A program made the translations under genes and the position numbers. Source: JBGPOS01 sp041488155 (GTDB lineage Bacteria > Chloroflexota > Dehalococcoidia > Tepidiformales > Tepidiformaceae). Taken from it: a stretch of 62,041 bases of DNA. The stretch is taken from NCBI GenBank assembly GCA_041488155.1, contig JBGPOS010000016.1, positions 1 to 62,041 of the forward strand, written 5' to 3'. The notes under the pieces were generated by a model. It searched no databases. It saw only the letters and a program-made list of their open reading frames with translations, and was not told where the DNA came from. Positions 41,660-49,808 of this stretch are shown piece after piece (positions within the stretch are counted from its first letter, which is position 1; every line of letters begins with the position of its first letter).

Positions 41660-42259
41660 ATGACGACCATGTCCGCCCCCATGTCCGGTGGAGCCTACCC
41701 GGTCACACTCGAGGTAGACCAGGCTGCGCCCCAGGACCGCCTCTCGGTCCTCCTTCGCCTCATCTACGCCATCCCCCAGTTCATCGCACTGATCCTTGTT
41801 GGTATCGGGCTTGGCATCGTCACGCTGATTGCCTGGATCGTGATCCTGATCAACGGCAGCTACCCCGAAGGGATGCTCCGCTTCGCCATCGGCGCCAATC
41901 GCTTGTCGAACCGGGTCATTGGCTACATCTTCCTGCTCACGGACAAGTACCCCCCGTTCTCGCTCGACGACGATCCCGCCTACCCGGTTCGATTCGCCGC
42001 AGTCGAACAGGTCGCAGGCCGTAATCGCCTCACGACCCTCTTGCGGATTATCATGGCCATCCCGCAGCTCATCATTATCGGAGTCCTTCGGTACGCCGCC
42101 GGCGTGGTCGTTCTCATTGCCTGGGTCGCCGCCCTGTTCACAGGCTCGGTGCCGGAAGGGCTTCACAGCTTTCTCGCCGGCTTTTGCCGCTGGCAGGCGC
42201 GAGTTAGCGCCTACGTCATGCTCCTCACTGACGAGTACCCGCCGTTCAGCCTGACGTAG
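41660..42259 (+). CDS. DUF4389 membrane protein, two units
   Basis: 199 residues from ATG 41660 (GAAGGGA ahead). Two successive DUF4389 halves each have LSVLLRLIYAIPQFIALI-type first helices, a second helix ending in a ...NGSYPEG or TGSVPEG turn, and a YxxLLTDxYPPFSL close. The domain is a small membrane module of Actinobacteria and Chloroflexota with no assigned function. It is the first of three such genes in a row. The leader before its start is repeated before the next gene. Confidence 0.82.
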   Translation: MTTMSAPMSGGAYPVTLEVDQAAPQDRLSVLLRLIYAIPQFIALILVGIGLGIVTLIAWIVILINGSYPEGMLRFAIGANRLSNRVIGYIFLLTDKYPPFSLDDDPAYPVRFAAVEQVAGRNRLTTLLRIIMAIPQLIIIGVLRYAAGVVVLIAWVAALFTGSVPEGLHSFLAGFCRWQARVSAYVMLLTDEYPPFSLT

Positions 42260-42261
42260 GG

Positions 42262-42305
42262 CTTCCAGAACTCCTGGAAGGGTCTTAGAGCCCGCTCAGA
42301 GCGGG
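42262..42305. other. Two adjacent hairpins between DUF4389 genes
   Basis: CTTCCAG (42262-42268) pairs with CTGGAAG (42274-42280), and CCCGCT (42291-42296) pairs with AGCGGG (42300-42305). They follow the stop of the first gene directly; no T run follows, so they may be attenuators or mRNA-processing signals. Confidence 0.35.
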
Positions 42306-42364
42306 AACCACAGAAAAAACGCGCGGGGCGCCACGAGAGCCCGGCCCGGCGAAAGGATCACCCG

Positions 42365-43009
42365 ATGACGACGGTGCCGGCAGGCTCAGCGGAGGTCGAA
42401 TACCCGGTGCGGTTCGATGTCGATTATCCGGAACAGCTGAACAGGGTGACGACGGCGTTCCGTGTGATTTGGATCATCCCGATAGCCATCATCGTCGGGG
42501 CCATTACGCCCGGATCACTCACATTCGTTGGCAACACCGAGGTGATTCGGGGCGCGGCAGGAGGCGTGGGGTTCCTGTTTCTCCCCGTGGTGCTGATGCT
42601 GGTGTTCCGCCGGAAGTACCCCGCCTGGTGGTTCGACTGGAACCTCCAGCTCAACCGTTTCACCGCACGCCTCACTTCATATCTCCTGCTCCTGCGCGAC
42701 GAATACCCATCGACGGATGAAGAACAGGCCGTCCACCTCCAGATCGATGCCCCGCGAGCCGAAGAGTTGAACCGCTGGCTGCCGCTGGTGAAGTGGCTCC
42801 TGGCGATCCCGCACCTGATCATCCTCGTCTTCCTGTGGATCGCCGTCTTCGTTGTCACGATCCTGGCCTGGTTCGCCATCTTGTTCACTGGCCGGTACCC
42901 GCCGGGTCTGTTCGCCTTCGTGGTCGGCGTCGGCAGGTGGGGATATCGAGTGAGCGCGTACGCGTTCCTCCTCACGACTGACCGGTATCCGCCATTCGCG
43001 CTGAAATAA
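42365..43009 (+). CDS. DUF4389 membrane protein, two units
   Basis: 214 residues. The N-terminal unit (YPVRFDVDYPEQLNRVTTAFRVIWIIPIAII) has a divergent second helix and WWFDWNLQLNRFTARLTSYLLLLRDEYPS. The C-terminal unit is canonical: ELNRWLPLVKWLLAIPHLIILVFLW, VVTILAWFAILFTGRYPPGLF and YAFLLTTDRYPPFAL. The start lies in the same GGATCACCCG-ATG context as the previous gene, so the two arose by duplication that included the translation signal. Confidence 0.82.
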   Translation: MTTVPAGSAEVEYPVRFDVDYPEQLNRVTTAFRVIWIIPIAIIVGAITPGSLTFVGNTEVIRGAAGGVGFLFLPVVLMLVFRRKYPAWWFDWNLQLNRFTARLTSYLLLLRDEYPSTDEEQAVHLQIDAPRAEELNRWLPLVKWLLAIPHLIILVFLWIAVFVVTILAWFAILFTGRYPPGLFAFVVGVGRWGYRVSAYAFLLTTDRYPPFALK

Positions 43010-43082
43010 CACCGGCGCTGCCGAGTCGTGAGCGATCGTTTGCGGCCAGCGCCGCTGAATTCCAGGGGAAGAAGGCACGACT

Positions 43083-44357
43083 ATGAGCGACTCTAGCGGC
43101 ACGCCTCCGAACATCTTCCCCGGCGATGAAATTGCGCCCGGCATTCCCGAGGCCGCCCCCTCCGGGATCGCCGTCGCCGATACGCCGCCGCCGGCTCCAC
43201 CGTCCGCACCCCCTGCGGCCCCTGACGTCCCCCGCCCACCGGGCCAGCCCTACCCGATGCGCTACGACATCGCCTACCCCGAGCGCTTGAGCCGCTGGAA
43301 GACGCTCCTTCGCGGAATCCTCATCATCCCCGCCTGGCTGGTGCTCGACCTGCTCCAGTGGCTCCTCTTCGTCGCCCTCTTGCTCGGCTGGACCACCGTC
43401 TTCTGGCGCAAGAAGTACCCAACCTGGCTCTTCTCCGCCGCTTCGGGTGGGCTCGGCTACACCGCGCGCGTGATGGCGTACACCTCCCTTCAGACCGATA
43501 AGTACCCCAGCTTCGACCGCGAAGCGAGCCCAGTGACGCTCGAATACGACGACCCGCCCCAGGGCCTGCTCAGCCGCTGGCGCGTGCTCTTCTGGAAGCT
43601 GATGCTGCTGATCCCCCACCTCTTCGTCCTCTACTTCCTCAGCCTCGGTGTCCTCGTCGTAACGATCCTCGCCTGGTTCGCCATCCTCTTCACCGGCCAC
43701 TACCCGCGCGGCATGTTCGCCTTCGTCACAGGCGTCCAACGCTGGCAGTTCCGTGTCGCCGGGTACTTCGCTTCCTTCAACGATCGCTTTCCGCCCTTCG
43801 CCCTCAGCGCCGAAGCCGGCCCCGGCGCGAAATCGAGCGCGGTGATCTGCGGCGTGGTCGGCCTGCTCGCCGGCGGCGCCTGCACCGGCGGGATCACCGC
43901 AGCCGTGATTCTTTCGAACAATCCGGCCACCGCCCAGGTGAGCTACGCCAACCTCAAGCAAGGCCGCGGCTTCACCTTCTACCTCCCCGATCGCGAACGC
44001 TCCCGCGAAGTCATCGCCCTGCAGCGAGTCGTCGATCCCGGCGCAGACCAGGTAGCAGTGCTGAAGCCACCCGCGGATTCTCGAATCGTCGTCTTCGAAT
44101 GGACCCTCCAGGTTCTCTCCGGGGCAGAGGACTGCGTTGGCCGCAGTGCCGCGCGGCTGAAGGTCCGCAATGCCAGCAACACCGAAAGCTTCGACGCCGA
44201 GATCATCACCGTCGGCGGGCACAGCGCGCGTGCCTGCGCCCGGGGCGCTGTCCCCGTACACGCCGTGTTCGTCATCCCCGCGAACGCCGTCCCGCTCGAA
44301 CTTCGGTTCTCACCCGAGTCCGCCGGCCTCGGAGGCCTCAAATACATCTTCGACTGA
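43083..44357 (+). CDS. DUF4389 protein with extracytoplasmic C-terminal domain
   Basis: 424 residues. A Pro-rich cytoplasmic start (about 1-58) is followed by two DUF4389 units (YPMRYDIAYPERLSRWKTLLRGILIIP; VTILAWFAILFTGHYPRGMFAFVTG). A further glycine-rich helix (VICGVVGLLAGGACTGGITAAVIL) then leads to an external domain of about 140 residues with two Cys (EDCVG, ARACARG), which looks beta-rich and matches no family I know. It may sense or bind something outside the cell while the DUF4389 part holds it in the membrane, with the two preceding proteins as partners. Confidence 0.75.
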   Translation: MSDSSGTPPNIFPGDEIAPGIPEAAPSGIAVADTPPPAPPSAPPAAPDVPRPPGQPYPMRYDIAYPERLSRWKTLLRGILIIPAWLVLDLLQWLLFVALLLGWTTVFWRKKYPTWLFSAASGGLGYTARVMAYTSLQTDKYPSFDREASPVTLEYDDPPQGLLSRWRVLFWKLMLLIPHLFVLYFLSLGVLVVTILAWFAILFTGHYPRGMFAFVTGVQRWQFRVAGYFASFNDRFPPFALSAEAGPGAKSSAVICGVVGLLAGGACTGGITAAVILSNNPATAQVSYANLKQGRGFTFYLPDRERSREVIALQRVVDPGADQVAVLKPPADSRIVVFEWTLQVLSGAEDCVGRSAARLKVRNASNTESFDAEIITVGGHSARACARGAVPVHAVFVIPANAVPLELRFSPESAGLGGLKYIFD

Positions 44358-44367
44358 GCCGCACGCG

Positions 44368-44399
44368 CGAATGGGCGAATGGGCGAATGGGCGACGGGG
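44368..44399. repeat. 8-bp tandem repeat
   Basis: CGAATGGG occurs three times head to tail (44368-44391), followed by the variant CGACGGGG (44392-44399), just behind the third DUF4389 gene. Confidence 0.7.
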
Positions 44400-44446
44400 C
44401 GAACCCTCCCACGCCCATCCCGGTCAGCCGGGGCGGAGGCGAGGGA

Positions 44447-44502
44447 CTCATCGCTCATCCCTCGTCCCTCGTTCCTGCCCCCCGTCGCCTGTACCCTTAA
44501 CC
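44447..44502. repeat. 7-bp tandem repeat array ending one base before the purL start
   Basis: Eight heptamers in register: CTCATCG, CTCATCC, CTCGTCC, CTCGTTC, CTGCCCC, CCGTCGC, CTGTACC, CTTAACC, then C and the GTG. No Shine-Dalgarno is visible, as at leuB and mutM. Confidence 0.65.
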
Positions 44503-44503
44503 C

Positions 44504-46726
44504 GTGCCCGCCGACCAGGACGCCCTCGACGCCGTCGCCCTCAGCCGCGCTGAGTACGACCTCCTCGTAAGCCGCCTCGGTCGCGAGCCCAACGAAGTCG
44601 AACTCGGCATGTTCGGTTCCCTGTGGAGCGAACACTGCGGCTACAAGAACAGCAAACCCCTCCTCCGCCTCTTCCCCACCGGCGGCGACCGCGTCCTCAC
44701 GAAGGCCGGCGCCGAGAACGCCGGGGCCATCGACATCGGCGGCGGCAAGTGCATCGTCTTCAAGATCGAGTCCCACAACCACCCCTCGGCGATTGAGCCC
44801 TTTCAGGGAGCAGCCACCGGCGTCGGCGGCATCGTCCGCGACATCTTCGCCATGGGCGCCTACCCCATCGCCATCCTCGATTCCCTCCGCTTCGGCCCCC
44901 CTTCTGACCCCCAGAACCGCTACCTCTTCGAAGGCGTCGTTGATGGTGTCGGGAGTTACGGAAACTGCCTTGGCATCCCCAACGTAGGCGGCGAAACCTG
45001 GTTCGCCAGCTCCTACAACGGCAACCCGCTCGTCAATGCCATGTGCGTCGGCCTCGCCGACACGGCGAAGCTGATGAGCGCCCGCGCCACCGGCCCCGGC
45101 AACGCCCTCCTGCTCGTCGGCGCCGACACCGGCCGCGATGGCATCCACGGCGCCAGCGGCCTCGCCAGCCGCACCGACCCGGAGGCCCGCTTCGAAGAGA
45201 TGCGCCCCGCCGTCCAGGTCGGCAACCCGTTCCTCGAGAAGCTCCTCATGGAAGCTTGCTACGAGCTCGCCTCCGAGCACGGCGACTGGATCGTTGGGCT
45301 CCAGGACCTCGGCGCAGCGGGCCTGACCAGCGCAGTCGTCGAATGCTGTGCCAAGGGCAGCTCGGGAGCTGTGCTCGAACTGTCGAAGGTTCCGCGCCGC
45401 GAGGAAGGGATGACCCCCTACGAGGTCATGCTCAGCGAGAGCCAGGAACGCATGCTCGTCATCGCGAAGCGAGGTCATGTGGCCGACGTACGTCGCCTCT
45501 TCGAGCACTGGGAGCTGCACTGCGAAGAGATCGGCAAGGTCACCGCCGGCCACGAGGTGGTCATCCGCGATGGCGGCCGCGAAGTCGGCCGGGTACCCGT
45601 CGAGCTGGCCACGGATCCGCCCCAATACCGCCGCCAGGGCGTGCGTCCCCCCGAGCTGCGCGAGCTCAACGAGTTCAACCCCGCCTCCCTGCCCGACCTG
45701 GCCCCCTCCGAGGCGTCAGCGGCCCTCCTCTCGATGCTCGCCCGCCCCAACATCACGAGTAAGCGCGGCATCTTCCGCCAGTACGATCAGCAGGTGCTCG
45801 CCAACACCGTCGTGGCCCCCGGTGGCGACGCGGCCGTCCTCCGCGTCTGGGGCACCAACCACGGCATCGCGGTCACCACCGATTGCAACGCTCGCCTCTG
45901 CTACCTCGACCCCTACACCGGCGGCGCCGCTGCCGTCGCCGAAGCCGCTCGCAACATCGTCTGCACGGGCGCCACCCCGGTCGCGGTCACCGACTGCCTG
46001 AACTTCGGCAACCCCGAGAAGCTCGAGGTCTATTACACCCTTTCCCAGGCCGTCCACGGCATCGCCGAAGCCTGCTCCGTCTTCTCGACCCCCGTCGTGA
46101 GCGGCAACGTCAGCCTATTCAACGAGACGGCAGGCCGCCCGGTCTACCCGACGCCGGTCATCGGCATGCTCGGCGTCCTCGACGACGTCTCGAAGCACCT
46201 TCGCGCCGCCTTCGACCGCCCCGGCGCCCCGGTCTGGCTGCTCGTGGCCACTGTCCGCCAGCCGGCCCAGTCCCTCGCCGGAAGCGAGTACCTCGAAGCC
46301 CGGCACGGCCTCGTCGCCGGCCTCCCTCGCGTCGACCTCGCGGCCGAGCTTCGCCTCCAGCAGCTCGTCCTCCAGCTCAACACCGAAGGCATCCTGCTCA
46401 GCGCCCACGACTGTGCGGAAGGCGGTCTCGCGGTCACCCTCGCCGAGAGCGCCATCCTCGGAAACCAGGCCTTCGAGGGCGACGTAGCGATCGACGGCCG
46501 CCTCGACGCTTCGCTTTTCGGGGAGGCCCAGGGCCGTATCGTCGTCAGCCTCGTCCCGGACGTCTTCCGACAGGCCGGCGCTGCCCCGCGCCTCACCGAC
46601 CTCGCGACCGAGCTCGGGGTCCCCGCCGTCCGCCTCGGCCGCACGGTCGAAGGCGACCGCTTCTCGCTCGGCCCCATCGACAGCACGGTCACCGCCCTCC
46701 GCGACGCCTACGAGACTGGGATCTAG
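44504..46726 (+). CDS. purL: Phosphoribosylformylglycinamidine synthase, synthase subunit
   Basis: 740 residues, the small (PurSQL-type) form. Makes formylglycinamidine ribonucleotide from FGAR, ATP and PurQ-derived ammonia. FGSLWSEHCGYKNSKPLL, VFKIESHNHPSAIEPFQGAATGVGGI, ILDSLRFG, LVGADTGRDGIHGASGLAS and LQDLGAAGLTSAVVE are the nucleotide and FGAR binding motifs; a second half has TDCNARLCYLDPYTGGAAAVAEAARN and HDCAEGGLAV. The start is a GTG behind a heptamer array. Its stop shares the palindrome CTAG with the stop of the convergent DUF433 gene. Confidence 0.95.
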   Translation: MPADQDALDAVALSRAEYDLLVSRLGREPNEVELGMFGSLWSEHCGYKNSKPLLRLFPTGGDRVLTKAGAENAGAIDIGGGKCIVFKIESHNHPSAIEPFQGAATGVGGIVRDIFAMGAYPIAILDSLRFGPPSDPQNRYLFEGVVDGVGSYGNCLGIPNVGGETWFASSYNGNPLVNAMCVGLADTAKLMSARATGPGNALLLVGADTGRDGIHGASGLASRTDPEARFEEMRPAVQVGNPFLEKLLMEACYELASEHGDWIVGLQDLGAAGLTSAVVECCAKGSSGAVLELSKVPRREEGMTPYEVMLSESQERMLVIAKRGHVADVRRLFEHWELHCEEIGKVTAGHEVVIRDGGREVGRVPVELATDPPQYRRQGVRPPELRELNEFNPASLPDLAPSEASAALLSMLARPNITSKRGIFRQYDQQVLANTVVAPGGDAAVLRVWGTNHGIAVTTDCNARLCYLDPYTGGAAAVAEAARNIVCTGATPVAVTDCLNFGNPEKLEVYYTLSQAVHGIAEACSVFSTPVVSGNVSLFNETAGRPVYPTPVIGMLGVLDDVSKHLRAAFDRPGAPVWLLVATVRQPAQSLAGSEYLEARHGLVAGLPRVDLAAELRLQQLVLQLNTEGILLSAHDCAEGGLAVTLAESAILGNQAFEGDVAIDGRLDASLFGEAQGRIVVSLVPDVFRQAGAAPRLTDLATELGVPAVRLGRTVEGDRFSLGPIDSTVTALRDAYETGI

Positions 46727-46929
46727 TTGTTAGAGCGCCAGGCCGCGTATTCGAGAGCGGCCGCGATGTCCTCTCGTTCCAGGTAGGGATAGTGTTCCAG
46801 CACTTCATCCACCGAATGTCCCGCCGCGAGCAGGCCAACAATCGCCCCCACGGTCACACGCATTCCGCGGATGCAAGGCTTCCCGCCCATAACTGCTGGG
46901 TCCTGCGTGACGCGCGCTGAAACGCCCAA
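46723..46929 (-). CDS. DUF433 (VapB-type antitoxin-like) protein, orphan
   Basis: About 68 residues from a TTG at 46929; a later ATG at 46890 is possible. ARVTQDPAVMGGKPCIRGMRVTVGAIVGLLAAGHSVDEVLEHYPYLEREDIAAALEYAA, read in parts, is the whole DUF433 domain: a winged-helix-like fold related to antitoxins normally paired with DUF5615 or PIN-type toxins. No toxin gene is next to it. It is divergent from the methyltransferase gene, and its stop codon overlaps that of purL. Confidence 0.78.
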   Translation of the reverse strand: MGVSARVTQDPAVMGGKPCIRGMRVTVGAIVGLLAAGHSVDEVLEHYPYLEREDIAAALEYAAWRSNN

Positions 46930-46992
46930 ATCGGCTTCCAGTGTAGTTGAAGCAGCCCCCGCGTAGAATCGTCTCAGCTCGCGGAGGTCCGC

Positions 46993-47739
46993 ATGCCTCT
47001 CCCTCGCCTCTACTCCGAGTTCGCCCCGTGGTTCCACCTTCTCACCGCTCCCGCCAGCTACGCAGAGGAAGCCACGCTCTACCACCGCCTCATCGTCGAG
47101 AACTGTGACGCGCCGCCCCGCGCTCTCCTCGAACTCGGCAGCGGCGGGGGCAACAACGCCTCCCACCTCAAGGCCCACTTCGACCTCATCCTCGTCGACC
47201 TCTCGCCGGCGATGCTCGAGATGAGCCGCTCGATCAATCCCGAGTGCGAGCATCTCGAAGGCGACATGCGCACCGCCCGCCTCGGCCGCCAGTTCGACGC
47301 TGTGTTCGTCCACGACGCCATCGCCTACATCACGACCGAGCCCGACCTCCGCGCGACGATCGAGACGGCCTTCCTGCACACCCGCCCGGGCGGCGTCGCG
47401 CTGTTCGTGCCCGACGAAGTCCGCGAGACCTTCCGGCCGGCCACCCACCACGGCGGGCACGACGGCCCGGACGGCCGCGGTCTCCGCTACGTCGAATGGA
47501 GCTGGGACCCGGATCCTTCCGACACGACCTACGTCGCCGACTTCGCGATGCTGCTCCACGAACCCGACGGTTCGGTCCGCACGGAGTACGACCGGCACGT
47601 CTGTGGCGTCTTCCCCCGGGCCACGTGGCTGAGGCTGCTCAGCGACGCCGGCTTCGAAGCCAGCTCGGTCTTCCGCGACCACAGCAAGCTCGACCCAGAG
47701 AAGATAGAGATCCTGGTGGGCAAGCGCCCGCCCGCCTGA
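46993..47739 (+). CDS. Class I SAM-dependent methyltransferase
   Basis: 248 residues. LYSEFAPWFHLLTAPASY precedes the SAM motif LLELGSGGGNNASHL. DLILVDLSPAMLEMSRS holds the acidic ribose-binding residue, and then come EGDMRTARLGRQFDAVFVHDAI and HTRPGGVALFVPDEV. It is a free-standing small-molecule type with unknown acceptor. CGGAGG lies before the ATG, and TAGAAT at 46964-46969 is a possible -10 element. Confidence 0.85.
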   Translation: MPLPRLYSEFAPWFHLLTAPASYAEEATLYHRLIVENCDAPPRALLELGSGGGNNASHLKAHFDLILVDLSPAMLEMSRSINPECEHLEGDMRTARLGRQFDAVFVHDAIAYITTEPDLRATIETAFLHTRPGGVALFVPDEVRETFRPATHHGGHDGPDGRGLRYVEWSWDPDPSDTTYVADFAMLLHEPDGSVRTEYDRHVCGVFPRATWLRLLSDAGFEASSVFRDHSKLDPEKIEILVGKRPPA

Positions 47740-47744
47740 AGCTC

Positions 47745-48404
47745 CTACCCGATCGTGAGCCGTTCGCCGCCGTAAACGTGCCAGTGCAGATGCTTCGACT
47801 CCTGGTAGGCGCCAACGTTCGTCACAATGTGGCAGCCGCCCTGTTCACTCTGAACCATCGCCGCGACACGCTTGATGACTCCGAACATCTCGTTCAGCAG
47901 CCCTTCGTCGGCATCGGTCAGCGCCAGCAGCGATTCGACGTGCCGCTTCGGCGTCACCACGATGTGAGCCGGCCACATCGGCCTCGTGTGGTGGAACGCC
48001 AGCACGTTCGTGGTCTCTACGACCACGTCGACGCGCACCCGACCTGTCAGGAGATCGTCGCAACAGAAGTCGCCCGGCGTCGCTGAATAAGCCTCCGCGA
48101 ACGCCGCATACTTGTTCTCGGACAACCCCGCGGCTCTGGGCGAACTCGCGATCCCAATGATCCTGAACAGCGCATCATCAGGCCGAAGCGGCTCAATCTG
48201 CAGTTCGACCGGCCCGTCGCCGGGTGCCAAGTACTCTTCGAAGTCCTCCCGCCGCACTCGCACAGATTTGCCAACTCTCACTGCCCGCAACCGGCCCTGC
48301 AGGATATGGCGGCGCACGGTCACCTCGTGCACCCGGCAGAGCCGCGCCACGTCGCGGACGGTGAGCAACTCAGAGGGTGCTCCGGGATAGGCGGAAGCGT
48401 TCAT
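47745..48404 (-). CDS. Excisionase-type helix-turn-helix fused to a HIT domain
   Basis: 219 residues. Residues about 12-60 (LTVRDVARLCRVHEVTVRRHILQGRLRAVRVGKSVRVRREDFEEYL, in sections) are an HTH_17 DNA-binding domain as in excisionases and MerR relatives. After a linker (about 60-120, EPLRPDDALFRIIGIASS), residues about 118-215 form a HIT domain: DVVVETTNVLAFHHTRPMWPAHIVVTPKRHVESLLAL, and the histidine triad KHLHWHVYGG (205-209). HIT enzymes hydrolyse nucleotide conjugates such as AMP-linked compounds. A nucleotide-sensing regulator is one reading. The ATG at 48404 has no clear Shine-Dalgarno. Confidence 0.85.
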   Translation of the reverse strand: MNASAYPGAPSELLTVRDVARLCRVHEVTVRRHILQGRLRAVRVGKSVRVRREDFEEYLAPGDGPVELQIEPLRPDDALFRIIGIASSPRAAGLSENKYAAFAEAYSATPGDFCCDDLLTGRVRVDVVVETTNVLAFHHTRPMWPAHIVVTPKRHVESLLALTDADEGLLNEMFGVIKRVAAMVQSEQGGCHIVTNVGAYQESKHLHWHVYGGERLTIG

Positions 48405-48430
48405 ACGTGTACTTATCGTAGCACGCGGCT

Positions 48431-49702
48431 CTAACCCAGCGCCGCTGCGATCTCGTCCTCGTCGAGTTTCGGCCCAACAACAGCACAGTGGAGGCCCTGC
48501 TTCTGAAGGATCCGCTGGGCCACCAACAACACCTCGTCCGTCGTCACGGACTCGATCTGCTCCACCACCTGGTCGATGCTCTCGATTTCGCCCTTCGTCA
48601 GCAGCAGCTCACCGTGCCGTTGCGCCACCGCGTGGGCTGTCTCCTGCGACAGCCGAAAGCGGCCGATGTTGTGGTCCTTCGCCTTCCGTAACTCCTCCGG
48701 GGGCACCGGCTCGCCGCACAGCTTCATCGCCTCTTCGAGGCAGACCTGGATCGTCTCCGCCAGCCGGTTGCGATCTACCCCGGCGGAGATCGTGAACACC
48801 CCCGCGTCAGCGAGGTATCCGTAGCCCGAGCTCACCGAGTAGGCCAGCCCCCGTCGCTCCCGCACTTCCGCGAAGAGCCGTGACGACATGCCGGCGCCAA
48901 GCACGTCGTTCATCACCCGCAAGGCGAAGCGGTCCGGGTCGTCCCTGCCGAAGATCGGCAGCCCAAGGAACATGCTGCACTGGTCGATGTCCCGCGAATC
49001 GGTCTCCACCCGCGGCCCGGTCACGGCGGGGTCGTAGTTCGTGACGCGAGGCAGCGCACCGTTGGTCATCTCCCGGAAGAGTGGCTCAGCCTGGGCGACC
49101 ACCTGTTCGTGCGCGACGTTCCCTGCCACTGACAGGACGATGTTCGAAGGCCGGTACCACGCCTCGATGTGCTCGATGAAGTCCGGCCGCTGCATCTCCT
49201 GCACCAGCTCCACGCTCCCGCCCACGTCCCAGCCCGGCGGTTGTTGCCCGTAGACGGCCGTGCCGATCAGCCGCCCGGCCCACGACCCGGGGTTGTCGTG
49301 GTTTCGCTTCAGTTCCTGCTGCACAACCGTCCGCTCCCGGTCGATCTCTGTCTGTTCCAGCTTCGAATGGAGGAGCATGTCGACCACTACGTCGAGAGCT
49401 GTCTCAAAGCGGTCGAAAGGCACAATGTTCCAGTAGCAGGTGAACTCCTTATTCGTGTAGGCGTTCAGCGTGCCGCCTGCGCCCTCAATCTCCTGGGCGA
49501 TGATCATCGCGTCCGGGCGCCGCTGGGTGCCCTTGAACACCATGTGTTCCAGGAAATGCGTGATGCCGTTCAGACGCTGCGGCTCAGAGCGCGATCCCAC
49601 GCCCACGAAGAGGTTCACCGACACAGCCTGCGTCGACGGCATCGGCGTCGTGACGATGCGCAGCCCGTTCGACAGCGTCGAGACTTCCCAGGTGGTTCCC
49701 AC
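48431..49702 (-). CDS. M16 family zinc peptidase (processing-peptidase-like)
   Basis: 423 residues from GTG 49702, which has GGAGGG at the right distance; an upstream ATG adds a non-family stretch. The inverted zinc motif is HFLEH (about 49-53), with the downstream ligand Glu in the following helix (RTVVQQELKRNHD). GAGGTLNAYTNKEFTCYWNIVP and RRGLAYSVSSGYGYLADAGVF are the substrate-chamber motifs. The single-chain 45-kDa type usually works as a homodimer on short peptides. It lies 26 bp before the HTH-HIT gene on the same strand. Confidence 0.93.
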   Translation of the reverse strand: MGTTWEVSTLSNGLRIVTTPMPSTQAVSVNLFVGVGSRSEPQRLNGITHFLEHMVFKGTQRRPDAMIIAQEIEGAGGTLNAYTNKEFTCYWNIVPFDRFETALDVVVDMLLHSKLEQTEIDRERTVVQQELKRNHDNPGSWAGRLIGTAVYGQQPPGWDVGGSVELVQEMQRPDFIEHIEAWYRPSNIVLSVAGNVAHEQVVAQAEPLFREMTNGALPRVTNYDPAVTGPRVETDSRDIDQCSMFLGLPIFGRDDPDRFALRVMNDVLGAGMSSRLFAEVRERRGLAYSVSSGYGYLADAGVFTISAGVDRNRLAETIQVCLEEAMKLCGEPVPPEELRKAKDHNIGRFRLSQETAHAVAQRHGELLLTKGEIESIDQVVEQIESVTTDEVLLVAQRILQKQGLHCAVVGPKLDEDEIAAALG

Positions 49703-49808
49703 GCAACCCTCCGCGGCGGAGTGAAGCCGTATTCTACGGATCCTCGCCCCAACCGGAAGCCCCGCTGACACTCCCCGGTTAAGCGCCCCCAAACCCTACA
49801 CTCTTCCC

